Assembly: GCA_002751075.1 (NCBI GenBank)
Contig: NAOQ01000046.1
Coordinates: forward strand, 223,961 to 256,369
Reading direction: 5' to 3'
Source: Ichthyophonus hoferi
Taxonomy: Eukaryota; Opisthokonta; Ichthyosporea; Ichthyophonida; Ichthyophonidae
Length of the DNA: 32,409 bases
A program made the translations under genes and the position numbers. Shown here one piece after another: positions 1 through 19,000 of this stretch (position 1 is its first letter; the number at the start of each line of letters is the position of its first letter). The notes under the pieces were generated by a model that was not told the origin of the DNA, did no database searches, and worked only from the letters and a program-made list of their open reading frames with translations.

Positions 1-375
1 TAATAGTAGATAATAAGAGAGAATGGTAGGGAATAATAGGGAATATTGGGGAATAGGAGAGAATAGTAGATAATAGGAGAGAATAGTGGGGAATAGTAGG
101 GAATAATAGAGAATATTGGGGAATAGGAGAGACTGGTAGATAATGCGAGAGAATAGTAGAGAATAATAGAGAATATTGGGGGATAGGAGAGAATAGTAGA
201 TAATAAGAGAGAATAGTAGGGAATAATAGAGAATATTTGGGAATAGGCGATAATAGTAGATAATAGTAGAGAATAGTAGGGAATAACAGAGAATATTGGG
301 GAATAGGAGAGAATGGTAGAAAATTGTAGAGAATAGTAGAGAATAGTAAGGAGTAGTAGAGAATAGTAGGGAATA
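1..375. repeat. AT/purine-rich minisatellite in XPF intron
   Basis: Degenerate tandem repeat of roughly 10-base sub-units of the type GAATAGTAGA, GAATAATAGA and GAATATTGGG, grouped into higher-order blocks of about 120 bases that start again near positions 1, 60 and 180. One strand is almost free of C. It lies upstream of the first XPF exon visible here, so it is probably intronic, although the preceding exon is outside the window. I see no coding signal in 1-487. Confidence 0.85.
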
Positions 376-487
376 GAAATAAAAGGAGGGGTATGGAGGG
401 AGGTATAGGGTATATATATGTAGTCTTATTTATATTATATACTATCAAGTAGATATATACTTAGCTCTAATTGGTACTTGCTAACAG

Positions 488-2787
488 CCAATGACCTCCA
501 GATCACGGCTGTCCCCACCGATCAAGATGGACGATTGGTTTCACGTACAGATAAGAACAAAGATTATTGGCAGATAGACACCCGAAAGGCTGGTAGGACA
601 GGGAAACCCAATCAGAAGGTAACTATTGCCACATTATTATTCTTATTTCCTATGAGTTCCTTTATTATATCTATCCAATGAAATCCCTTCCTTTTGAATG
701 TTATGATTTCTTCATCTGTGGGTTTGCCCCTTCGCATTTTAATTCTAATAAGTTATATTCTACACTTAATTGGTTCATTTCCATGAATTTTATTTTTTAA
801 ACCCATAATCTTTGAATTTTGTATATCAGGCCATGATTACAAGCCAATCATTGTTTGCTTCCTTGCATTGTATTGATAGTACTGACATGTTATATATTTT
901 TATGGTTCATTATTGAATTTTCCGAGTATATTACATCCAATACGAGAAAAAATATTGTTTAAAACTATATTATTGGTATATTGTTAACCAATAAAATTAT
1001 TTCAAGCCATTTCTTACTGATAGCATGGTGGCTATCCATATCTCTATTTCAATTCATTCTTATCTCGTTGATGGGCATAGGGAGATAATCAGGTTAGCGA
1101 CTTATTATTGATGTGACATTGATTGAAACAGGTTGTGGTAGATATGAGGGAGTTCCGCAGTATCCTTCCCTCCCTTCTCCACATGAATGGCATGGACATA
1201 GAACCTGTGACCCTCGAGGTAAGCGGGATTGTATGTAGGGTAGATAGGGTATATATTAGGGTATATAGGGTATATAAGGTAAATAAGGTATATAGAGTAT
1301 ATAAAGTATATAGGTATATAGGATATATAGGGTATACAAGGTAAATAAGATATATAAGGTATATAAGGTAAATAAGGTATATAGAGTATATAAGGTATAT
1401 AGGTATATAGGGTATATAAGGTAAATAGGTATATATAGTATATATAGAGTATATAGGGTATATACGGTAAATAGGGTGTATAGAGTATATAAGGTAAATA
1501 AGGTATATAGAGTATATAAGATATATAGGTATATAGGGTATGCATTATGTAAGGATATGCTCATTCATTGCCTACAGATGGACATTGGAAGGTTATTTAG
1601 AACCACCCTATGTACACTAAGGAATATTCCTAAAATTTCTCATGAAGTTATTACGTTGTTTTATTGTTTGCTATAATAATGTTATAGTATCACTATTAAC
1701 CTACGTGCTTGTAGAATTAATAATCCAATAGATTACTTTAGTTTATTTTAACGAACATATGCGATTGGTGATATAGAAATAGAGATATATAGTCACCCAA
1801 CGGGCAATTTAAATAGACCCTTATGTAGTGTATGTGATTGGGTAAAATGTGTTAGGTAGAGGTGGGTAAAATTTATATACCTGTTTATTATTGGTAATTA
1901 CCTTTTAAGGAAGGTGTGTATGCCTTTTGTGATTGGAGCATACTTTTTATTAGGTAGGTGACTACATCCTCTCTCCGGATATTTGTGTGGAGCGTAAGAG
2001 TGTAGGGGATCTGATTGGCTCCCTGGCATCAGGCCGTCTGTACGTACTATAATTCTTATAGGTCTCTTTATCTTGCCACATACTGATCTTTTTATCAGCC
2101 TATTGTATATAGATATTTAATTAATGCGGCAATGCGTCTACCAATGGCTATAAAAGGTTATATTTGCAATGTAAAGATATTAGTAGCTACTCTACGTAGC
2201 AAATCTTCTAGATATTATTTTCCACTCATATTCATATCTTTATAAAAACATGTTTAACTGTGTATGTATGTATGTATGTATATAGATATAGACCAACATA
2301 CCACCACACACAGGTACAACCAGGCTGAAGCCATGTGTAACTATTACAAATGGCCTATTCTTCTAATAGAATTCGATGAAAACAAATCATTTTCTCTCCA
2401 TGTAAGTGTATATATATAGATAGAACAACTATATAGTGTATTTAATATATAGATAGATATAATAAATTATAGACAAACGTAAATTCCAATGACATGCAAT
2501 ACTTAAATTGTAGTATAATATTCTATTGGTTGTAAATGGTCGATATGATGCTCAGGGTTAACAATGTGGGTTTGATTAGTTTGGAGAGGATTGGATTGGA
2601 TTAAAAATAACTATATATAGAGATATGAACAAGATTTAAGGGTGTATAATCTGGGCCTGATACACAACATCATGTGTATCCTATAGTATACAATATATAA
2701 ACTATATTGTATAATATATAAACTATATTGTATACACAGACTTGCATACCGATACATGTTCTATGCATACACTTACATGCATACACT

Positions 2788-2828
<41 letters not shown>

Positions 2829-3160
2829 CTATACTATATTTATACTATACTTACTACATTATACTGTAAACACATATACTACTCCTCACTCCCTCATGTA
2901 CACATATATACATTATATATTATATAAAAATACACATAAAAATATTCATATACGCATACATACATACATACATTTAAACACACCCACGACCACTGTAGTC
3001 CAAAGCGGATTTCTCAGGTGATATACAATGGACCCACCTGAGCTCCAAGCTAGTGCTTCTTACCCTAACCTTTACCTCCCTTCGTATAATATGGTCTCGC
3101 AGTCCCTCTGCCACTGCAGAGATATTTACTGCACTAAAGGTGTGTCTGTAATATCAGCGT

Positions 3161-3193
<33 letters not shown>

Positions 3194-4177
3194 ATGTTTG
3201 CCTTTTATTTTGGTTTGTGTATATGTTTACCTGTACCTGTGGGTGTAGGTGTCAGGATATATCAACGGAAAACTAAGGATTTTAGGTGGGTGTAATCATG
3301 TGTATTTAAATATTATTGTATATCATGATAGGCTTAGAATTTTAAACCATAAATAAAATGATTTAATTGGATACAAGGTACGTGTACTAATGCAGATAGG
3401 CTCCTATAGGCCAATTATTCCCAACCTGATGCTATTACTGCTGCCGCTATGGGAGCAGACGGAGAAGGGACCCAAGAGAGCTTTTATAGCCACCGAGCTA
3501 TGGTATAGATATGTGTATTTGCTTTGTAATTGTGTTAAATAACACCTGTTCTAACCTATATAGCCTACCTTTTGCCTTCCACCTCCTATCCTTTCATATT
3601 CTTGTAACAATATATTTGATTTCTTTGTTATAGTTATTTTTCTTGTGCTGCATTAAATGTATTTTTGTACTCGTTATGGTAATCCATCTCTCTATCAATA
3701 CACTAGATGGAAAGATGGCTTCGATATCAATAGTAATCATATATAGACGTATAATTAATACACCATATTTATGATATTAACATATGTTGCTATAAAACAT
3801 ACATGCAGTCCCTTCTCCATAAATTCCCAGGCATAAATTCCCATAATATCAAGTATGTTATGAACCGAGTGGAAAATGTTGCCGAACTCAGTCGACTCTC
3901 ATTAGCTAAAATGCAGGTGAGTGGGGGAGATATCGGCCTACATTTCTTGCCATTGATTGGATTGCACCAATAATTGCTTATGCAGAGGATAACTAATCTT
4001 AAGTTATTGAAATGAGTTTTGATCGGTGACAGATAGTATTTTATATTGGCTAAACGTTCCTATGATAACCATATATAGCTAGTATTTGTCTAAATATTCA
4101 CCAACCCTATTCAGGATCTGGTGGGTCCAGCCAATGGCAAGCTATTACACGCTTTCTTTAATGCAAATAAAAGTTAA
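488..4177 (+). CDS. ERCC4: XPF/ERCC4/Rad1 structure-specific endonuclease, 3' part (eight exons)
   Basis: Catalytic subunit of the XPF-ERCC1 endonuclease, which cuts 5' of the lesion in nucleotide excision repair and in crosslink repair in the nucleus. Exons read from the sequence: 488-618, 1132-1218, 1954-2039, 2314-2401, 2999-3139, 3410-3502, 3809-3916, 4115-4177. All junctions are GT-AG and keep one frame (264 residues here). Residues 44-60 begin the ERCC4 nuclease domain ([10 protein letters not shown]). The catalytic motif GDX(n)ERKX3D is intact at residues 74-91 ([18 protein letters not shown]). The LIEFD and [10 protein letters not shown] strands follow. The end carries two helix-hairpin-helix motifs (around LLHKFPGIN and LVGPANGK), which in this family bind ERCC1 and DNA. 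The N-terminal helicase-like half lies before the window. An AATAAA overlaps the stop codon (4176-4181). The donor at 2040 (GTACGT) is chosen because it keeps the GRLYNQ reading frame. Identification is firm; the first exon (488) is less conserved. Confidence 0.95.
1222..1546. repeat. GTATATA(A/G)GGTA tandem repeat
   Basis: Intronic minisatellite in the XPF gene (intron 1219-1953), built from 8-14 base units such as GGTATATA, GGTAAATAAG and GAGTATATAA. It begins within ten bases of the donor of exon 1132-1218. Tyrosine- and leucine-rich open frames on the minus strand here are by-products of the repeat, not genes. Confidence 0.9.
2685..2978. repeat. Direct duplication plus (TA)n/(CATA)n microsatellite
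   Basis: XPF intron 2402-2998. Around 2685-2732 the unit ACAATATATAAACTATATTGT is repeated almost exactly, and each copy can fold on itself. A TA run follows at about 2793-2824 and CATA repeats at about 2950-2972. The next XPF exon begins at 2999, only a few tens of bases after the last repeat. Confidence 0.75.
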
Positions 4178-4942
4178 TAAAATGGTTATATTTGTTTAAT
4201 GATTGATGTCTGTGTATATGATATTATGGAGCCATTAAAATTTATTAACCAATCGGTAGTGTAATTGAGGCAAAGAATAGCAGTAAAGAGATATATAGAC
4301 CGACTTTAATCTTTGTGCAATTATAAATGACTGGACAATAGCTGAATGTTAGAACATGCTAGGCATCTCTGATTATATTATAATATTGAATTTATCCAGT
4401 CAGAAGCTAATCTTACTTTACATAAGTATTAAATCAAAGGTGTTCTAGATGGATGCTATACTTAGTATGCGAAGCTAGTATAGAAACTATATAGATGGCA
4501 TACAATATGTATATATTATATATTATAGTTGGACACCTAGTGCAGATATTATATTAAACAGAGGATTTATATTGGCCCACCACGTACATCCTCTTTCCTC
4601 ACTAATAGAAAATGGGTTTCAGGCCGACCTCTCATGTATATACTAGTAAGATATGATAGTAACATTACATTGTTGATTGCATATTTTATGTACAAATTAT
4701 ATTTAATAAATAATATCCCACACCAGTTACCCTATAGTATAGTGGGTCCCTCTACCTAGACTATTGCCTTTAAATACACAATATATATATATAGCACATA
4801 ATATTTTATTAATCTGTGTTGATTATGATGTCTAAGGTGTTCCAACCCCTTTTCAATCTTGTATTCTATCCTCGCTTACTCTCCCTTCTATAAACCAGAA
4901 CTATTATTCTATTGTAATATAGTTTCTAGCCCCATATTCATT
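4178..4942. other. Convergent intergenic spacer
   Basis: This is the 765 bases between the stop codons of XPF (plus strand) and DAHP synthase (minus strand), and it must hold both 3' ends. It is AT-rich with short TA runs near 4780. No coding segment, RNA gene or repeat family was recognised. Polyadenylation signals beyond the AATAAA at the XPF stop could not be assigned with confidence. Confidence 0.7.
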
Positions 4943-13034
<8,092 letters not shown>

Positions 13035-13804
13035 TATTGGTTGAATAAACTTACAAGTGTATTAGTTAGATAACTATTGTCTCTAATCCTTTTACAATAC
13101 TAGGATTGAAAAAAAGCCAAGTGGATCAGTTCTGTTCACACAATAAATAATTTGCTTTAAGAATATCAAATGCATAGGAGTGGGGGTAAATTTAAATTGA
13201 ATTAAAATAAATCGAGTAATTAAAAAAAAAAAAAAATTTCTTGTTTATTCCTTCACTATTACTATTTTGTAACGCCAAATAGACATGCGTAATGTATATG
13301 AAGTTCAAAAAACGTGTGCCAAAGACCTTTTTTGGTGAACTGACAATTTTATGGCTTAAGATTTTTACCTCCGTGGTAAATACCATACCATTGGCTAATG
13401 CAACAAAATTCGTGAGCCTGTGTCAGATCCGATAATTTGATAAGACAAATATGGATAAACAAGTAAACATTAAAATAAATTTGTTGGTTCAGGTCAATAC
13501 CAGTTGATCAGATGATAAGCCTTTAAGCTAAATAAATATATTATTGAATAGTTACTCAACCTAATTGCCATCAAAAAAATGTCAGACTCTTAATTACCGA
13601 CTAGATTCTCAGTGTAAACGCTATTGAATCTTTAGAGGTACAATGCTACATAATAATTAGTTTTGTTTATTTTTATTTATTTCTTATGTGAATTACTTAT
13701 TATCACGCTGCGTTATTTGATTGGTTATATTTATCCAACTTTAATTAATTGGAGGCTCATAAGACAATTAGTGGTGCAATATATTTCCTAAACCCTAGCT
13801 CTTT

Positions 13805-13836
<32 letters not shown>

Positions 13837-14100
13837 ACTTTGTTAAGACATCCTTACACCAAGACCCAGTGTGACAACAACAGGGTCATAGCCTGGCTTG
13901 TTACTCGGGGTTTCTATTCTGGCCAGTAACGAACACCTCGGAAGAAGGAATGAGAATTTACATTTACATTTTCTAGTTAGGTTAAATACTGGCCAATATG
14001 CTACCTGCAGTTAGTGCAGTGCAGCTATCCTCCAGAATTAATTTCATCAAAGGATTTTTGAAGCCAAGGGAGAAAAAAATATTCAACTACCTCTGTGATG
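13035..14100. other. Upstream region of DAHP synthase, with (CAA)n repeat
   Basis: AT-rich sequence holding the likely promoter of the minus-strand DAHP synthase gene. A poly-A run occurs at about 13220-13235 and a (CAA)n run of about 11 units at 13807-13842. I see no host coding exon and could not identify a TATA box or initiator with confidence. Confidence 0.6.
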
Positions 14101-14740
14101 TTCAGAATGAAAACATTAAGATATTAGAGAATTTAGTAGTACACTTAGACATATAGCTAACCAGGACAATGGGAGGCTTAATGCATTATGAGCATACGGG
14201 GTTAGGGATGCTGGGAAATCCTTATTAGTCAACGGTTTTGAAAAAGCCTTTTTAAGTGGAAATGTAGGTAGGCCAGACAATATGCCAAGGAGTAACTTTA
14301 AATGGGGAAATTGCATGAACAAGCGTGTAATTCTTTGGGATGAATCATCCTTTACGATTGATGGTGGGGAATCACTAAAATTAATATCTGGGGGTGAACC
14401 ATTTAATGTACAGGTTAAATATCAATGTGATACATTTATAGATAGTACACCTGCATTTGTTACTGCTAATTACTTAAATAATAAGATCATAATGGTGCCT
14501 AGTACCTGCAATGATGTATAGAACAACCGAGTTGTTCTGTACAAATTTATGAAGGTTTGTCCTTCAGAACGAGCATTGGAGCTTTTAATAGGGTTAGATA
14601 TGGAAGATTATTATAAGTTTTTTGCATATTGTGATGGTAATGACTAATAAACAGAGGAAGTAATGGATAATTCTGAGTTGGATACATTAATATTTAATAT
14701 GGACGTAGAAGATATTTTTATTTCCGCATAATGAAAATAT
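14100..14740 (+). pseudogene. Fossil of a parvovirus NS1-like superfamily 3 helicase (endogenous viral element)
   Basis: A conceptual protein segment (best part about 14190-14520) shows the layout of a parvovirus/densovirus NS1 helicase: a Walker A-type loop ending in GKS, then a Walker B-type stretch (KRVILWDE), then a glycine-rich loop with a lysine-bearing strand (ISGGEPFNVQVK), and a TPAF-like sensor strand ending near an asparagine. Weak similarity may extend to about 14740. It is broken, with at least several breaks, and there is no capsid gene nearby. It looks like an old partial copy. A helicase from another small-DNA-virus lineage is the main alternative, because SF3 helicases are shared between families. 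No introns or host-gene features are associated with it. Confidence 0.6.
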
Positions 14741-15089
14741 TACGCCGATTTGTCCGTGGCTCAGCCATAGGGTTTCACCATAAATCCAACATTCACTTTT
14801 TTACGTAGCAAGTATTATGTTTAAAATAGTATATCCCTACTATAGCATTAAGGATAATCCAAGGAAAGAGGTAGCATACGGAGTGCAACATATAATTGTC
14901 CCCTTACAATAAGGAAATAGGCTTAAATTCTAATCATTAGCTATCTTCGTTAGGATCAGATTAAGTATACGGACAAATCAGCGGGAAACTATGTAACACC
15001 AACTCAATCCCCTATTAAAGACAAAAAAAAAAGAAATTTTGTTTTTGCACATTAGTTTAAGTAGTGGCTATTATATTTACTTTTGTTAC

Positions 15090-15291
15090 GGCACTTAAGA
15101 GCAATATAACCAGAAAGGAGAGTTCTAAATGTTCTAACTTTAACTTCAAAGACCATCTTCGGACCGTGAAAGTGAACAGAAATCTTAAGTTGTGGTATCT
15201 TCTGACTTAAGTCATACGGGCGGGACTCTAACGCATCAGGCTGTCCCAACCAAGCAGACAGCATTAATCCGCAACTCTTCTCCTTCTGAAA
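15090..15291 (-). CDS. Unrecognised exon candidate
   Basis: On the minus strand a strong acceptor (a run of six T followed by CAG) precedes an open frame that starts KEKSCGLMLSAWLGQPDA and continues KISVHFHGPKMVFEVKV to about position 15090. There, GTAAAT could serve as a donor; without splicing the frame runs on to a stop at 15052. The amino-acid mix is more protein-like than the surrounding intron sequence. The alternating hydrophobic pattern of the last 40 residues is reminiscent of a beta-grasp (ubiquitin-like) strand-turn-strand, but I do not recognise a family. No flanking exons were found to complete a gene. It could be a gene fragment, or part of an unrelated mobile element near the viral fossil. 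Confidence 0.3.
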
Positions 15292-16001
15292 AAACACTGT
15301 TGACGTCAAGTTTAGAGGAGCCGAGTGTAGAACGAATAACCTCGTAACAATATATATTATTATAGGAAATGGGTAGATAGAAAAATGTCGAGTTGTAACA
15401 ATATTGCCAGAATAACACCGAGACATCCTCCAAGCAACTTTCGTTATGAAGGGGAGAATATGTAAAGTTACCTATAATGTAAAAAATCTCGATATTGCTT
15501 AGACAATGAACCATAACGTTACAATCATGGAATCAGAATAGCAACAATAATAATAATACAGTATACGTCATTCCAACATTGCAGCTCTAACATGTATAGC
15601 ACAAAAAAAAAATCAAACTAGAGTGTTGTTTTCCAAATATATATATATTGAAGTATCAAGGTACCAAATATTAACACCATGTTTTTATATTATTTCTCAA
15701 GCTTCATAGGTTGAGATAGACTTCCCGAGTCTACACGTGAGACCATTCCTTAATTTTTGCCTTAAGACTATAGATTCAGTATAGTGATAGCAATCTATCC
15801 AAAACTCACCCAAAGTCAGATAAATCAGGATAAAAGTCATTCTATTTATACAAAGAATCAACAACCATCAAGTCCTCAATCTGCAGTCAAATTAACAAAA
15901 CATAATCAAAACTTTCAGGTACATTAGGCGTCATATACTTTCATTCTATAGAAATACTATTGTGGGATTTTATCATATAAACACTAAAATCTATAGCTCT
16001 G

Positions 16002-19000
16002 CTATAATGGCAAAGTCATGATCGTGTTAGTATCGCTGAAGGGTGGTAGCCCATTGCAAGTGGAGCCAGAGAGTTCATTCTGAAGCGAAATCAAGGAGTA
16101 ATATTGCCAGAAAGCTGCCATCACAACAAAGGTATGCCATAGCTGATGACTGGAAAGCTGTAGGAGAAAAAGAGATCAATTAGATATAACCCTTAAGAAA
16201 ACAGAAAAAAGAAAAGCAATGTAAATAATATAATAATGCTAGGAAAGCCCCAGGAGGGGAAGAGAGATAATGAACACATCTGATACAAAAAAAAGTAATA
16301 TAGGAAGACACATCCAAGACAAGGAAAATATTACTCTAACAAAAGGTAGGTATGTGGAATTAAGTGTGAAGGAACGGTTTGACTTTCCTATACACTTAAC
16401 AATGATATTATTGCCAAATAAATATAGTATAGTTACATATACAACCTAGGCAAAATAACTGTAGTTATAGTTATCTAATTAACTAATTAATATTGGGTTC
16501 TGTCTGAGACAGATTGGGCCTCCTGATTGTGTAGTGATACTGAATAAAGGTTATACAGTTTTCATCATAAATTCTCTGTTTGTAACAGTCGGCTGCCACC
16601 GTGAACATGGGTAAGATAATAACTATGACATAAGGTTGGAAATTACTACACAGACGTTGACAGCTATGTGTTCAGAGACTCTTGTCTAATCAATATATAG
16701 GTACACGGGCAAATACATCAATATATATATATATACATGCATACATATAGATATGAATATCTGGCTAATAACTTACCCAGATGTCAAACTTTCCAGGGAA
16801 CAAACTCTCAGGAAATTTGGAAAGATAGGCTAAAGCACCACAGCCATATATGAGAATGAGCACTCCCCACTTGATCGTACGACTGGCTGTGGGGAAAGGT
16901 GAAAGGTTGGTACACTTAGTACACTATGGTCCAGGTATGGACTGGTATGGTCGGTATTATTCCTATTACTATAACTATTACCGGTAAGTCTCCTGCCTCT
17001 ATGTTTGGGATTATAATTAGCATGTTAGGGAGAGGAAAGAAGAGAGAAGAGAGAACAAAGAGAGTGCAAACCGAAAAGGAATAAGAATCAGAACAAAGAA
17101 GCTGCAGAAATATGATGAAATGGTGTATAGGGGAATAAGACGAAAGAAAAAAGAGAGGGCAATAGAAAAAAGACATCGTAATATCCAAGATAGGTAGATA
17201 GATAATTAGACAATCATTAAATCTTAAATTAACTTACCATCCAATAAAAAGGTTATATGTAAGAAAGGAACTGCAGAAAAGCCTACTATAAAACTATAGA
17301 GCTTTACACGGAACATATCACTCTGTTGGTATAGAAGGAGGGAAAGGAGAGGAAAGAATACAGGCGGTTTAGTAGAGGTAAGACAGTGCTGCAGTAAATG
17401 CATACCCTTAAATACATAGCAAATATATAGTCCTGCTAGGAATCATCCTCTATCTCTGTGCCTCCCTCATTTTGGTATTATAATTATTATAATTATTATC
17501 CTGATCGAAAGGTTCAGTCGTATATATATAATATGATAATGTCTCTTACTTTGCACTATAGTCTGTGATTTGATTTAGTTTGATTTTCCCTCTATTCTTA
17601 CTTCTCGCGAGACAGAAAACTAAAATATAAGAAGGAGGATAAAACAACCACAGCCTGTTGTAAACATACAACTATGCATACACATATACCTATACCTACA
17701 CCTATACATAAATACAAATATAAAGATATAACTATACCTATTATTTCTACCTTTACCTCTACATATACATCTACCCATATCTTTACCTATATATGTATAC
17801 TTACGGCAGGGTTGTCAAAGCTCGCCAAGAAGGCCATGCTCATGCCCACCACACAGACTACCGTAATGCCCACTTGATATATTGTACGCCACTACCAGCA
17901 CCATTGCAGGTTAGTTAGTTTTCATACCTCTATCTTATATCAATCAAGTCTCTTGTTCAAAAATTAAAATTTGAAATAGTATACATACTATAATAATCTT
18001 TACTCGGTGGCCAATAAAAACGTCCTAGATGCTATGACTTATGATATGGTAGCCAATAACCACTTAGATCATGTATGTATTATAGATTATATATTTTATA
18101 AGATGTTTTCATGCATACATGTAATTAATAGTAATATAGAGAAAAAATATTAAATATTAAAGGCATACACACCCAAGTGAAAAAAATAATGAAGTAAAAA
18201 GTATAACATACGAAGAGAAGGAAAAATTAACTAATTAATTGTAATTATAACTTACCAATGGGTCGCAGTAAAATTCAAAGTGCAATCCTGAGATGAAGGA
18301 ACCACATATCATTATAAAGATACCAACATAATCCATGGTTACAGCCTATCCACACCCCCGATTAAAGTTAGGATTAGAATTAGATACGTCACGTCCTCTG
18401 TATGGTCATGTCTCTCTGCTATGCATCCCAAACGCAACCTTTTTATAGAGGGGGGTGTTGAAAACAAAGAAATCACTTAGTTCTCACTACTAGTATTAAA
18501 CCATTCTGCTATTATACACGCATTATTGTGCGGTTCTGTATTAGATTTTAAATCCATGTTTGTTTTCCTCTATCCACAAAAACTGTTTTCTTGTTTGCAT
18601 ATTTAATATATCTATATAGCAGAAGAATATATATATGATCTTTGTATCCGATCACCATCCAATCACCCGGTGTCTATACGAATCAACCAATTATACACAC
18701 TGCTTTGGTGAAGTGGGGATGATAATCCGTTTATATATTGGTCAGATCTTTTATTCCTTAAGGGGTTTAGCACGCATGCTTGACATCTTTGTTAAAATTT
18801 CATTTATAGGCATTTTATCTTTCACAGTAGATAGTAACCACAGTAACCACTTTATATCTGTGAAAGTTACGAGACATTGTTTGGTAATATGTAATACTTA
18901 ATATAGGAACATGATTCGATGTTGGCAATAAGCTTGAAAATAGCAACCTATTATATATATAGAGATCACACAGGGTATGAGTCTACAAGGTGTAATAGGT

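Noticed and set aside
1-375. CRISPR-like or regularly spaced array
   Set aside because: Units are contiguous and degenerate, with no unique spacers; it is an intronic minisatellite in a eukaryotic gene.
1105-1564. Long minus-strand open frames rich in Tyr, Ile, Leu and Pro
   Set aside because: They are translations of the GTATATA minisatellite in an XPF intron; the low-complexity peptide follows the repeat period.
18635-18901. 88-residue plus-strand frame in a PAQR intron
   Set aside because: Nothing protein-like beyond openness; it overlaps the tentative linker exon on the other strand.
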